Notes: generated by a model from the letters alone, not told the origin. 64,000 nt of DNA from an uncultured Prevotellaceae bacterium (GCA_900316315.1 ONCK01000009.1:1-64000); one strand, 5' to 3'. Shown: positions 28,632 to 37,602, counted from the first letter of the stretch. Numbers and translations: made by a program.

Positions 28632-29715
28632 TGTTGCTGTCCTCCATGAGTTTTATGAATTTGTCAAATAGGTATCTACTGTCTTGCGGACCTGGTGCGC
28701 TCTCGGGGTGGTACTGTACGGAGAATACCCGGTCTGCCTTGCACTCCATGCCTTCGACGGTATTGTCGAGCAGGTTGATATGGGTCACCTTGAGGGGTGT
28801 GCCCTTCATAGACTCGGTGTCGATGGCGTAGTTGTGGTTCTGGCTTGTGATTTCGAGCTTGCCTGTTTCGAGATTTTTGACAGGATGGTTGCCGCCGCGG
28901 TGCCCGAACTTGAGCTTGTAGGTGCGTGCGCCGTAGCTCAGCCCTATGAGTTGGTGGCCCAGGCAAATGCCGAAGATAGGCAGTTTGCCGCGCAGCTGCT
29001 TGAGCGTCTCGACTACTTCGGGCACGTCTTCAGGGTCGCCGGGGCCGTTGGAGATGAAGAGGCCGTCGGGATTGAAGGAGAGAATGTTGTCTGCAGACGT
29101 GTTGTACGGCACGATGGTGACGTTGCAGCCGCGCTTGTTGAGCGAGCGTACGATGTTGAGCTTCATGCCGCAGTCTATGGCGACCACGTTGAAGCGGTGG
29201 TGGGCGGTACGACTGAACCAGCGCTTCTTGCAGCTCACCTGGCTGACCTGATTGTGCTGCTCCGGTGTCTCGGCAATGAGCTTGACGGCCTCGGCCTGGC
29301 TCATAGTCGCGTCTACGATAGCTGCGCGCTGGCAGCCCTCGTTGCGGATGATGCGCGTGAGGCGGCGTGTGTCAATCCCGCTGATACAGGGGATGTTGTG
29401 TTCCTCGAGTGCTTCACTCAGGGTCTTGGTGTAGCGGAAGTTGCTGGGAGTCTCGCAGCACTCTCTGACTACCATGCCGCCGATGGTCAGGCTGCGGGCT
29501 TCGTAGTCCTCGTCGTTGATGCCGTAGTTGCCGATGAGCGGATAGGTCATCACGACTATCTGTCCCGTGTAGGAAGGGTCGGAGAGGATCTCCTGATATC
29601 CTACCATCGAGGTGTTGAATACGAGCTCACAGACGGCGTTGCGGTCGGCACCGTAGCCGTAGCCGTAAAACTCGCGTCCGTCTGCCAGTACTAGCTTCTT
29701 GTTGGGCTCTTTCAT
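28624..29715 (-). CDS. carA: Carbamoyl-phosphate synthase small subunit (glutaminase)
   Basis: Hydrolyses glutamine to supply ammonia to CarB. The 363-residue product has the N-terminal CPSase_sm_chain domain ([31 protein letters not shown]) and a class I glutamine amidotransferase domain with the nucleophile in [11 protein letters not shown] and the catalytic His/Glu in [10 protein letters not shown]. It lies 45 bp after pyrC and overlaps carB by 8 bp. Confidence 0.97.
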   Translation of the reverse strand: MKEPNKKLVLADGREFYGYGYGADRNAVCELVFNTSMVGYQEILSDPSYTGQIVVMTYPLIGNYGINDEDYEARSLTIGGMVVRECCETPSNFRYTKTLSEALEEHNIPCISGIDTRRLTRIIRNEGCQRAAIVDATMSQAEAVKLIAETPEQHNQVSQVSCKKRWFSRTAHHRFNVVAIDCGMKLNIVRSLNKRGCNVTIVPYNTSADNILSFNPDGLFISNGPGDPEDVPEVVETLKQLRGKLPIFGICLGHQLIGLSYGARTYKLKFGHRGGNHPVKNLETGKLEITSQNHNYAIDTESMKGTPLKVTHINLLDNTVEGMECKADRVFSVQYHPESAPGPQDSRYLFDKFIKLMEDSNNA

Positions 29716-29760
29716 ATATCTGATTATTTGTCTTTGTTGTCTTGTCCTTGTCTGTCGGGG

Positions 29761-31047
29761 TCAGTTTTGCGGAGCTGAGCTCCATACCTTGCGTCCTCTG
29801 AAGAGTGTCAGGAGACAGCGCCCCTTGACTTCCATGCCGTCAAACGGCGTGGCCTTGCCCTTGGAGAGGAATGTGTGGCTGTCTATGTGGTAGGGCGTAG
29901 TGATATCCATCAAGGTGAGATCGGCGGATTCGCCTTCGTGCAGGGAGCCTCCCAGACCAAATGTCTCTCTGGGGCGGTCGCACATGAGCTGTATGAGCTG
30001 CTCGATGGAGATAAGGCCCCGCTCGACGAGTGTAGTATAGGCTACTGCAAAGGAAGTCTCCAGCCCGACTATCCCCATGGCACTGTGCTCCAGTCCGCGT
30101 GCCTTCTCCTCGGCGGAGTGGGGCGCGTGGTCGGTGGCGATGCAGGTGATGGTGCCGTCCTGGATGCCTCGGATGAGGGCCGCCTGGTCTTCGCGTGAGC
30201 GCAGGGGCGGGTTCATCTTGTAGCGGCCCTCTTCGCGGAGGTCGTCCTCGCAGAGGGCGAGATAGTGAGGCCCGGTCTCGCAGGTCACGTGGACGCCGGC
30301 TTGCTGCGCCTTGCGGATGATGTCGACGCTCTCCTTGGTCGAGATGTGGCAGACGTGATAGTGGCATCCGGTCTCGGCGGCGAGCTTGACGTCACGGGCA
30401 ATCTGTCCCCACTCGCTCTCGGAGCAGATGCCTCGGTGACCGTGTTCACGGGCATATCTGCCGTCGTGTATATAGCCGCCGTGGATCAGGCTATTGTCCT
30501 CGCAGTGTGCCGCGATGAGGCTGCCGGCCTCCTTGACGCGTATCATGGCCTGGCGCATCACCTCGGCGCGCTGTATGCCGCTGCCGTCGTCGCTAAATCC
30601 GCATACCTTGTCCCGTAGCGCCTCGACGTCGACTACCTCTGTGCCCTTGCGTCCTCGCGTGATGGTGGCGTATGGGCGTACGTCGATGACGGCGTCGCGG
30701 TGGATGGCGTCAAGTTCTACCTGGAGGGCCTCGGGACTGTCGGGCGCGGGCTTGAGATTGGGCATGGCGCAGACGGTGGTAAATCCTCCGTGGGCGGCGG
30801 CACGGCTTCCGGTAGCGATGGTCTCCTTGTACTCATATCCTGGCTCGCGCAGGTGGACATGGACATCACATAGCCCATAACTCACGATGCATCCCTTAGC
30901 GGGGATGACTTCCATAGCGGGTGTCGCCTCGATGGAGTCGGCTATGCGCCGGATGCGTCCGTCAGCAACCAGCACGTCAGCCTGTCGGCTCTTGCCTTGG
31001 CCTACACAGAGACCGCCCTTGATCAGTATCGTTTTGTCGTCTGCCAT
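29761..31047 (-). CDS. pyrC: Dihydroorotase (class I)
   Basis: Closes carbamoyl-aspartate to dihydroorotate, step 3 of UMP synthesis. The 428-residue product carries the zinc motif DVHVHLREPG, later metal/active-site segments (AAHCEDNSL, HVCHISTKESV) and CIATDHAPHSAEEK with the catalytic Asp. I chose MADDKTILIKGG (31047) because it matches the family start and lies one base after the stop of the leader frame. An in-frame extension to 31146 would place coding sequence across the attenuator and is unlikely. First enzyme gene of the operon. Confidence 0.96.
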   Translation of the reverse strand: MADDKTILIKGGLCVGQGKSRQADVLVADGRIRRIADSIEATPAMEVIPAKGCIVSYGLCDVHVHLREPGYEYKETIATGSRAAAHGGFTTVCAMPNLKPAPDSPEALQVELDAIHRDAVIDVRPYATITRGRKGTEVVDVEALRDKVCGFSDDGSGIQRAEVMRQAMIRVKEAGSLIAAHCEDNSLIHGGYIHDGRYAREHGHRGICSESEWGQIARDVKLAAETGCHYHVCHISTKESVDIIRKAQQAGVHVTCETGPHYLALCEDDLREEGRYKMNPPLRSREDQAALIRGIQDGTITCIATDHAPHSAEEKARGLEHSAMGIVGLETSFAVAYTTLVERGLISIEQLIQLMCDRPRETFGLGGSLHEGESADLTLMDITTPYHIDSHTFLSKGKATPFDGMEVKGRCLLTLFRGRKVWSSAPQN

Positions 31048-31048
31048 C

Positions 31049-31240
31049 CTATAGATAAAAAAACAGGCGACCCGTAAAGTGCCGCCTGAATGAGATATCT
31101 GATTGATTACCAATAATCTTGCAAAGATTAGTATCGGAGCAAGCAAGTATCACCGGCGATGAAAAAAACTTCCCCCTCCATGCCGGTCTCGTGGCCTGGG
31201 CATGTGTACTGAGCGGGGTTGCAATTGGGCGCAGATACAT
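31049..31240 (-). CDS. Putative pyr operon leader peptide (63 codons)
   Basis: A short frame between the promoter and pyrC. It begins with ATG at 31240 after a Shine-Dalgarno-like AGGAAG. It runs over a T7 tract (31162-31168), which encodes Phe-Phe, and over the terminator hairpin at 31064-31088. It stops (TAG) one base before the pyrC ATG, so its last residues (GRLFFYL) come from the hairpin and U-tract. The arrangement copies the E. coli pyrBI leader, in which translation through the attenuator allows readthrough when UTP is low. The peptide has no recognisable function of its own. Support is from layout only. Confidence 0.6.
   Translation of the reverse strand: MYLRPIATPLSTHAQATRPAWRGKFFSSPVILACSDTNLCKIIGNQSDISFRRHFTGRLFFYL
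31057..31088 (-). promoter_or_regulatory. Candidate pyr attenuator (terminator hairpin plus T7)
   Basis: On the minus strand CAGGCGGC (31088-31081) pairs with GTCGCCTG (31071-31064), one G-U pair, 9-base loop, followed immediately by seven T (31063-31057). The pyrC start codon is only 10 bp further. A strong intrinsic terminator this close to a start codon, inside an open leader frame, indicates attenuation control rather than termination of an upstream gene. Confidence 0.8.
31162..31204 (-). promoter_or_regulatory. Candidate RNA polymerase pause site in the pyr leader
   Basis: CATGCC (31204-31199) can pair with GGCATG (31184-31179). About 10 bases later come seven T (31168-31162). A hairpin followed by a U-run is the form of the UTP-sensitive pause in E. 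coli pyrBI. The distance to the attenuator, about 75 nt, is longer than in E. coli. Confidence 0.5.
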
Positions 31241-31260
31241 TGCTTCCTAGATTACTGGGT

Positions 31261-31270
31261 GCAAAGATAC
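31261..31270 (-). promoter_or_regulatory. Candidate pyr operon promoter (TATCTTTG)
   Basis: The minus strand reads GTATCTTTGC, a perfect TAnnTTTG -7 box, about 22 bp before the leader start codon. No convincing TTTG -33 box is seen. A weaker candidate, TACTAATCTTTGC, lies at about 31120-31132 and would bypass the leader start. Confidence 0.6.
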
Positions 31271-31862
31271 GAAAAATCAGATACATGATGGGTCCGTGAG
31301 AGATGCTTTTTTGATTAATTCTGACAAGATATTTTTTTACTGCCTCTGATACCCGTTTTAGGATACCCTCGTGCCGGACCTGTCAGGTGCCCGAAAGTGT
31401 CCCCGGACAGGCGAAGAAGTGGATGCCAGATGCGGCTGAGGAATATATGCGATCCGTGTCGTCCGGTCCAGTGGGCTCAATGGGAGAGACAAGCAGAGGG
31501 TAGCGCAAAATCAGGAAGGAATGTCTCCTCTCTTGCCGCTTGCTGGATGTCAGCCAGCGGCTCACCCGCTGCTCTCGTAGCTGTTTGACGAATTTATGTC
31601 CGCGGCGGATACTGTCTAATCGGGCAGGCCAATAGGGCGGGACGGATAAAGCCTCAATCACTTTGCCTGCCGCATCGGTCGCGCCGTCTGCTGCCCGATA
31701 ACTTTCCGGGGCGCCTCCTGCTACCTCTCTTATTTCCCAATCGCTTGCCTCTATCGTGCTGCTTTCATCGGTAGTTTTCCTCTCTTCACCGAAGGCTTTT
31801 ACCCGAGAGTCAGACCTATCTTTGCAGGCATCTGCTGTATCAAGGGTTTAAGGAGACCGTAA
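31271..31862. other. Gene-free stretch between the pyr promoter and repeat copy 3
   Basis: No gene is supported. On the minus strand the part near 31750-31800 (GAGGAAAACTACCGATGAAA) resembles the right arms of repeat copies 2 and 4, so the element extends into this stretch. The rest is unrecognised. Confidence 0.45.
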
Positions 31863-32152
31863 TTTTATTATATAAAAAAATTGAGATGAGCTTCCTCGAT
31901 TGTCTCTGAAGACGAAAAGATGAAAATTGTTCCGGAACGCCTCTGTAACTCACTGAAATACAATGAATTAAAAACAAGTTTTGACGTTCTTGCAACTAAC
32001 TGGCTATCAGGTGATAACAACTCGCCTTCCAGTTTAAACAAAGTCCGACCTAGTTTAAATTACATCCGACCTTGTTGCGCTTACAAGGCGACTTGTTAGC
32101 ACAACATCGGCACCTGTATCGGACAGAATGCCGGATTTATTATATAAAAAAA
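31863..32152 (-). repeat. Interspersed ~290-bp repeat element, copy 3 (inverted)
   Basis: A complete copy in the opposite orientation. AT blocks lie at 31863-31880 and 32135-32152. The core at 32017-32096 is again exactly 80 bp between the outer arm ends. On the minus strand it reads the same CCTTGT/ACAAGG hairpin, two GGTCGGA units and the GTTTAAAC segments, with a few substitutions. It ends about 555 bp upstream of the porin stop, and there is no coding frame. Confidence 0.9.
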
Positions 32153-32630
32153 CAAGGAGCTGTCATACACTTTGGAAAGCCCTCGGAGATGAAAGCCGAC
32201 TATGGAGGGTGCTGTCCCTTGCGTAAGGATTTTCAGCGAATCCCGTCAAGGACATCGCGCGACGGGTTGTGGCGGGGCGGTGCAATAAGGCCGATGAGTG
32301 GGGGCAGAATTCGTCCGACATCCTGATTGCTGCCTTGAGGGAGCATGACGAGGAAATTTTTAAGGCATCCTGTACAATTTCCGTTACTCAAATACTGTCG
32401 TGGGAGCTACCTGTCATTGACTGTGACGCTTCGGATTCCGTCAGGGAGGCGTTGCAGATAAAATGGGGCATACTTTTTCTCCATCATAAGGCCATATACT
32501 TGTTTTTTGAGGGATGTTATTGGGCCAAGGACTGGCCGAGTAGAGGTCATGTCTGATGTAGGCCGGCGAGGGTGCGCTCCCTTACGGTCTAGTCTGCGAT
32601 GTCGGCTAGATGATAGGGTATTTAAAAGGA
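32153..32630. other. Gene-free stretch right of repeat copy 3
   Basis: The first ~110 bp are distantly related to the left arm of copies 2 and 4 (CATCTCCGAGGGCTTTCC on the minus strand). No gene or RNA is recognised in the remainder. Confidence 0.45.
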
Positions 32631-32664
32631 ACAGGGAGCAGACCTGATAGGGCCTGCTCCCTGT
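32621..32664 (-). terminator. Terminator after the porin gene
   Basis: ACAGGGAGCAG (32631-32641) pairs perfectly with CTGCTCCCTGT (32654-32664). On the minus strand it is followed by TCCTTTTAAAT. It lies 44 bp after the porin stop. Confidence 0.8.
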
Positions 32665-32707
32665 ATGGAGGATGCGGAGTGCGCTTGGCCGCAACAGTGC
32701 TCAGAGA

Positions 32708-33814
32708 TCAGAAGCGCACGTAGAGTTGTAGATCAAACGTGTTGTAGTGACTGTCGAGCGTAGTGGTCTTGTCGTTGTTGTAGGCGTAGTTGGCTTGCAG
32801 CTTGAGGTTCTTGTAAAACCAGTACTCGGCGCCCAGTGCATAAATACTCTTGGAGGTGCCCCACGTCTTCTGGTCGCGGTAGACATCCCATTTGCCTTGC
32901 ACGCGCAGCTTCTTGTCCTTGGTGACAGGTACTGCGGTCATGACGTACCAAGCATCGGCTCCGTCGTCTACGCCCTCCTTGAGTACTCTCGCGCCCGTGG
33001 ATGCGTCGGTGGTATAGTCGGAGATCTTGTGTCCCTCGCTCACTCCGTATTCGGCGCGTACGGTGATAGGACCAGCGTATCTCAGACCCCATGCCATACG
33101 GTTGCGGTCTACGGTGATGCCATTCTTGGCATAGTTGCCCGTCCATCCGAAGAAGGCTACCGACAGCTCCTTAAAGGGGTTGATAGTGATGTTTCCGATA
33201 AGGTCTTTGTGGCTGTTTACATCATTGTGGTTGATACCTTGTCCATTGTAGACGCCGAGTTGATAAGAGACGAAGGGGTGTCCGTCCTTGTGGCTCTTGA
33301 AGAGATCACCGTTGACCTGGATACCGGCGTCGCGGCCGCCGCTGGAGTGCTCTCCGTTTCGGTCATTCATACCAGCAAGTCTGTCGACGAGCTGAGAGTA
33401 TCCGCCGAAGCTGATGTCCCAGGGGTTGGTGGGGTTCTCAAAGGTGAAAGCGCGCTTAAACTGACCGGCCTTGATGCGCAGGAAGTCATACTTCTGCCAC
33501 TGTGCATAGGCATCTACGATGTGCGGTCCTTTTTCCTTGGCGCCGCCATAGCCCTCGTACTCGATCTGGAGCATATATGCAAAGTCGAGTACCGTACCTT
33601 TGACATAGCCTCTCACGAGACGGAGGTCAAAGTCGCTGTGCTTGGTATTAGCGGTTGAGATGTCGCGGTCATTAAAGGCGGCCCTGCCGATGATATATCC
33701 GCCTAGGGTGGTTTTTTGCAGGAGGTCCTGCTTAGCTTGCTGGACCGGGGTGTTATCAGCCTTGCTGCCCATGCACGCGAGAAGCAAGGCAGCGATGATA
33801 AGAGTTTTTTTCAT
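32708..33814 (-). CDS. Phosphate-selective porin O/P-family outer-membrane porin
   Basis: A 368-residue exported beta-barrel with a signal peptide (KKTLIIAALLLACMGSKA). The family pattern of Porin_O_P is visible: LGGYIIGRAAFND near the start, DFDLRLVRGYVKG, YMLQIEYEGYG, IKAGQFKRAFTFENP and the repeated Arg/Tyr strands. It ends in an aromatic strand (YNTFDLQLYVRF) with a terminal Phe as in barrel proteins. Members take up phosphate or other anions; in Bacteroidetes the substrate is often unknown. It starts 35 bp after the NhaD gene on the same strand and probably shares its transcript, so a role in anion or carboxylate entry is plausible. Confidence 0.85.
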   Translation of the reverse strand: MKKTLIIAALLLACMGSKADNTPVQQAKQDLLQKTTLGGYIIGRAAFNDRDISTANTKHSDFDLRLVRGYVKGTVLDFAYMLQIEYEGYGGAKEKGPHIVDAYAQWQKYDFLRIKAGQFKRAFTFENPTNPWDISFGGYSQLVDRLAGMNDRNGEHSSGGRDAGIQVNGDLFKSHKDGHPFVSYQLGVYNGQGINHNDVNSHKDLIGNITINPFKELSVAFFGWTGNYAKNGITVDRNRMAWGLRYAGPITVRAEYGVSEGHKISDYTTDASTGARVLKEGVDDGADAWYVMTAVPVTKDKKLRVQGKWDVYRDQKTWGTSKSIYALGAEYWFYKNLKLQANYAYNNDKTTTLDSHYNTFDLQLYVRF

Positions 33815-33849
33815 TATGATGATGTTTTGATTTGTATAAGTCTATATGG

Positions 33850-35139
33850 TTAGAAGATAAATGTACGTATTATCCAGTAGCAGCCGATACCGGCTATGTA
33901 GCCTGTGAAGGCAATCCAGGTAATCTTTTTCATGTACCAGCCAAATGTAATCTTCTCCAAGCCCATGGCTACGACGCCTGCAGCAGAACCTATGATGAGC
34001 ATCGAGCCGCCGACACCGGCGCAGTAAGCGAGCAGTTGCCAGAAGATACCGTCTTGAGCCATATCTCCGACGGGCATGATGGGGTACATCTTCATCGCAC
34101 CGGCTACGAGCGGCACATTGTCGACGATGCTCGAGAGTACACCGATGCTGCCTGTGACGAGGTAGTGGTTGCCGACGTTTTGGTCAAGCCAGCTGCCTAC
34201 GGAGTGGAGTACTCCAATCTCTGCCAGCACGCTGACGGCCATCAGGATGCCGAGGAAGAAGAGAATGGTGCTCATGTCGATACGTGAGAGCAGGTTGACG
34301 ACGCGTTTCTTGGTCTTCTCCGCATGACGGTAGAAGGAGTCGGTTACAATCCACAGGATGGACAGGACCAAGAGTATGCCCACAAAGGGAGGAAGTCCCG
34401 TCAAGCTGTGAAAGACTGGCACACTGCAGAGTCCACCCACGCCCAGGATGAAGACTGTACGGCGATGTTTCTTGCTGGTGATGATGTTGGGGTCCTGCAC
34501 GGCGGGAGTGGAGATGTCAGGTGCGGAGAGCTCTCCCTTGAGGGAGGTTTGCAGTACCAGCGCGGGCACGACCATGCTGACCAGTGACGGGATAAATATC
34601 TCCTCCATCACGCCCAGGGCAGTGATCATCTTGCTATTCCAGAGCATGATGGTCGTCACGTCGCCGATGGGCGAGAAGGCACCGCCCGAGTTGGCTGCGA
34701 TGACAATCATGGAAGCGTAGATGATACGGTCTTGATGCTCCTTGACGAGCTTGCGGAGGATCATGATCATCACGATAGTCGTGGTCAGATTGTCCAGCAC
34801 GGCACTGAGAAAGAAGGTCATCAGAGACATGCGCCACAGGAGGGCACGTTTGGACTTGGTCATCATGACCTCGCGCACGAAGTTGAAACCTCCGTGCTGG
34901 TCGACGATTTCGACGATGGTCATGGCGCCCATCAGAAAGAAGAGGGTAGTGCCTGCTTCACCCAGATTGCGCTGTATGACTTCGCCCAGTTGTTCTCCGG
35001 CAAATCCTCCCAGAGCATAGAGTACCCAGCATGCGGCACACATCATCAGGGCAAAGGCTGCCTTGTTGATACGCGTGATGCTCTCGGTTGCTATCAGGAA
35101 GTAGCCGATGAGAAATACGATTACGATACTTGTTACCAT
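33850..35139 (-). CDS. nhaD: NhaD-type Na+/H+ antiporter
   Basis: A 429-residue inner-membrane protein with about 12 hydrophobic segments. It exchanges Na+ (or Li+) for H+. Family features include the conserved intramembrane segments LDNLTTTIVMIMILRK and AANSGGAFSPIGDVTTIMLW and the late SSIVDNVPLVAGAMKMYP, typical of the ion transporter (IT) superfamily branch of NhaD. A hairpin separates it from the upstream SLC13-type transporter gene, while the porin follows after 35 bp. Confidence 0.88.
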   Translation of the reverse strand: MVTSIVIVFLIGYFLIATESITRINKAAFALMMCAACWVLYALGGFAGEQLGEVIQRNLGEAGTTLFFLMGAMTIVEIVDQHGGFNFVREVMMTKSKRALLWRMSLMTFFLSAVLDNLTTTIVMIMILRKLVKEHQDRIIYASMIVIAANSGGAFSPIGDVTTIMLWNSKMITALGVMEEIFIPSLVSMVVPALVLQTSLKGELSAPDISTPAVQDPNIITSKKHRRTVFILGVGGLCSVPVFHSLTGLPPFVGILLVLSILWIVTDSFYRHAEKTKKRVVNLLSRIDMSTILFFLGILMAVSVLAEIGVLHSVGSWLDQNVGNHYLVTGSIGVLSSIVDNVPLVAGAMKMYPIMPVGDMAQDGIFWQLLAYCAGVGGSMLIIGSAAGVVAMGLEKITFGWYMKKITWIAFTGYIAGIGCYWIIRTFIF

Positions 35140-35168
35140 GGTTATTGTAAGATGTATATTTGCACAAA

Positions 35169-35209
35169 CATGCGGGGAACGTCGATCTCAGTCAGGCATT
35201 CCCCACATG
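35169..35209 (-). terminator. Hairpin between the SLC13-type transporter gene and nhaD
   Basis: On the minus strand CATGTGGGGAA (35209-35199) pairs with TTCCCCGCATG (35179-35169) and TTTGTGC follows. The single non-Watson-Crick position is U-G in minus-strand RNA but C-A in plus-strand RNA, which supports minus-strand function. It may reduce readthrough into nhaD. Confidence 0.6.
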
Positions 35210-35237
35210 ATATATTTTTGTCAAGACGGCTCAGTCA

Positions 35238-36746
35238 CTAAGCGGCGGGTAAACCAAAGATACCCATCTTGCCGATAATCACAAGCACGGTATAGCCGAT
35301 AACCATGGAGATGACACCGATGATGACTCCGACCTTGGCCATCTGCGAACTCTTGATGAGACCCGTAGAGTAGGCGATGGCATTTGGAGGCGTGGAGATA
35401 GGCAGTGCCATGGCAAAGCTGGCAGAGAGTGCTACGCCTACGATCAGTGTGATGAGGCCTCCGATACCGGCAAACTGGGCTTCCATACCCTTGCCGACGG
35501 CGACCAGGATGGGCACCATCAGTGCTGCGGAGGCGCTGTTGCTGATAAATGTGGACATAATCCAGCAGATGACGCCGCCGCCGACGAGTACGAGGATGAC
35601 GGGCCACTGGTCAAACGGTATGGCCTCTACCATAGCGTCAGCCAAGCCGGTCTTGTCCATGCCGATGCCGAGCGCAAAACCGCCGGCGACCATCCAGAGC
35701 ACCGCCCAGTCGATCTGTTGCAAGTCGTGGTGGTCTATGAGGCCTGCAGCGGCAAAGGCGGCAAATGGGAAGAGCGCTACGACGTAGACATTGAGACCCA
35801 GATTTTTGCCGAAGCACCATAGCAGGATTGTCACTACGAGGATGAAGTAGATATAGTTGGTCTGCCAGCCCTTTTGTGCGCCGCCCTCGATCTTAAGCTC
35901 GATCTTCTTGCTGGTAAAGGGAAACATATTGCGTAGCAGAAGCCATGCGATGAAGAGTATGACAACCATCAGGGGAAACATGACGACCATCCAGTCCAGA
36001 AAACTTATGTTGTAGCCAAGACCACCCTCGTTGACGGCTTTATTGATATAGCCCAGGGCGATACCATTGGGCGGCGTGCCGATCGGTGTGGCGATACCGC
36101 CGATATTGGCTCCGATGGGGATGGCAAGTGCAAGCGCTGCGCTACCCTTCTCCGAGGAGGGCAGAGACTTGAGCACAGGAGCGAGAAAGGTCAGCATCAT
36201 GGCTGCCGTAGCTGTATTGCTGACAAACATGGAGAAGATGGCTGTTACAAAGATGAAACCCAGCAATACGATGTTGCTGTTGGTACCAAAGGGCTTGAGG
36301 AGCACGCGGGCAAGCGTCACGTCGACGCCGCTCTTGGACGCTACGAGAGCCAGGATAAATCCGCCCATGAAGAGCATGATCGTCGGGTCGGCAAAAGAGG
36401 CCATGATGGCCTTGTAACTGATCAGGCCGGCTACGCCGGTGACCTCACCCGTCACCTCGTCGACGACACGCTGCGAGGCAGGGAAATTGGCTGGATTGAT
36501 GAGTACCGCAAGTGAGCTGTCGCTCACCGTAAAGAGCATAATGACGACGATAAGTACGGATGTGACCCACGCAGGTACGACCTCGAGTATCCACATCAAG
36601 GCTGCAAAAGCAAAAATAGCAATCATGCGCTGTTGCAGAATGGTTAGATTGGGAATGCCAAAGGCAGTCGATGGCATCCACCACAAAGCAATAAAGACCA
36701 CAAGCACTATAAGGAGCTTGATGATCTTGGCTAAATTTAATTTCAT
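35238..36746 (-). CDS. SLC13/DASS-family sodium-coupled carboxylate transporter
   Basis: A 502-residue inner-membrane protein with about 12 hydrophobic segments. Both diagnostic Ser-Asn-Thr/Ser signatures are present in the two inverted repeats (FVSNTATAAMML and FISNSASAALMVPI), with matching Na+-site loops such as GIATPIGTPPNGIALGY and LPISTPPNAIAYSTG. DASS proteins import succinate, fumarate, malate, citrate or sulfate with Na+; the exact substrate cannot be read. The neighbouring Na+/H+ antiporter could restore the Na+ gradient. A -7-like TAATTTCG lies about 50 bp upstream. Confidence 0.9.
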   Translation of the reverse strand: MKLNLAKIIKLLIVLVVFIALWWMPSTAFGIPNLTILQQRMIAIFAFAALMWILEVVPAWVTSVLIVVIMLFTVSDSSLAVLINPANFPASQRVVDEVTGEVTGVAGLISYKAIMASFADPTIMLFMGGFILALVASKSGVDVTLARVLLKPFGTNSNIVLLGFIFVTAIFSMFVSNTATAAMMLTFLAPVLKSLPSSEKGSAALALAIPIGANIGGIATPIGTPPNGIALGYINKAVNEGGLGYNISFLDWMVVMFPLMVVILFIAWLLLRNMFPFTSKKIELKIEGGAQKGWQTNYIYFILVVTILLWCFGKNLGLNVYVVALFPFAAFAAAGLIDHHDLQQIDWAVLWMVAGGFALGIGMDKTGLADAMVEAIPFDQWPVILVLVGGGVICWIMSTFISNSASAALMVPILVAVGKGMEAQFAGIGGLITLIVGVALSASFAMALPISTPPNAIAYSTGLIKSSQMAKVGVIIGVISMVIGYTVLVIIGKMGIFGLPAA

Positions 36747-37279
36747 CAGTATATATGTTTTTGATTATTTAGACTCGGTCGGTGTAATCAACCGTGCGAA
36801 ATTACTAAATTTCTACATCTGGGGCAATAGATTTCTTAATTTTTTGCCATTATCCCAGTCAAAAAGTGCAGGTTCCGGCCTTTTTGCCTCGCATTTTGAC
36901 AAGAAATAGGGTCAAGACAAATGTAAAAAAATTAACTTTTGATGTTGCCGAACATAAATGCGTTTTTCTGTCTCCGTCCACTTGGGGAGATAGGACCGTA
37001 AAGCGGCATTGCAATCACCTCCGGCGCGCGTGGGGATAGCTGTATCGGCCGTTGTCAGGTTGATGTCCTGCCGGAGGACGGCTCGATAGGGGACATGGAG
37101 TAGAGACCGAGGAGATGATATGTTTGGATATCGGAGACTTGCGACGGTGACAGACTGGGTGTAGCTACGGATAGGGCCGACGGTGACGGGATGGGACGGG
37201 CGTGCGCTTGGTCGTGTCTCTGTGTCGGGCAAGAGGAGGGTAGAGCGCCTTGCCTGCGACTTGGCTATCGCAAGAGTCT
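36747..37279. other. Gene-free stretch upstream of the SLC13-type transporter gene
   Basis: It contains the transporter's promoter region near 36795 and no supported gene. A minus-strand frame at 36912-37232 has no family features. Confidence 0.5.
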
Positions 37280-37510
37280 ATACATATTTTAAATAGGGAC
37301 CATCTGGGCTAAATCAAAGTATGATGTGATTTTGACAGAGCGGGTCCTGGCTTCAATAGAGCCTGACGTAGTTTGAATTGGGTAGTATCCTATTTTAAAC
37401 AAGGTAAGAGATAGTTTTGCCAAGACGGCTTGGTGTCTCAATCAGATAGAATGTATTTTAAACAAGATGGCTCCTGGTCGAAACAAGGTCGGACCTTGTT
37501 TTGCTTCTGG
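37280..37510 (+). repeat. Degenerate tandem array, 21-bp period, about 11 units
   Basis: A TTTTAAA-like anchor recurs at 37287, 37309, 37330, 37351, 37372, 37393, 37415, 37436, 37456, 37477 and 37499, i.e. steps of 20-22 bp. The best units read TATTTTAAACAAGGTAAGA, TATTTTAAACAAGATGGCTC and GTCGAAACAAGGTCGGACC. The consensus is a T-rich start, AAAC, then AAGGTCGGAC, the same unit as in the cores of the four interspersed repeats. Units are only about half identical to each other, but the spacing is kept. It ends with the palindrome AACAAGGTCGGACCTTGTT. There is no coding frame through it. Confidence 0.7.
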
Positions 37511-37602
37511 CGGGGGTACGTATGAGGGGCAGGTTTGGGCCTGTGACAATCGGGGTGCTGACGAGGCGCCCATCGTATTTGCGCTTGACAGGACAGACTA
37601 AA

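Noticed and set aside
31048-31146. N-terminal extension of pyrC to 31146
   Set aside because: It would code across the attenuator hairpin and T-tract and does not fit the dihydroorotase start; the ATG at 31047 directly after the leader stop is better.
31049-31270. PyrR-type RNA-binding attenuator
   Set aside because: I see no PyrR-binding loop consensus or pyrR gene; the coupled leader frame fits a pyrBI-type mechanism better.
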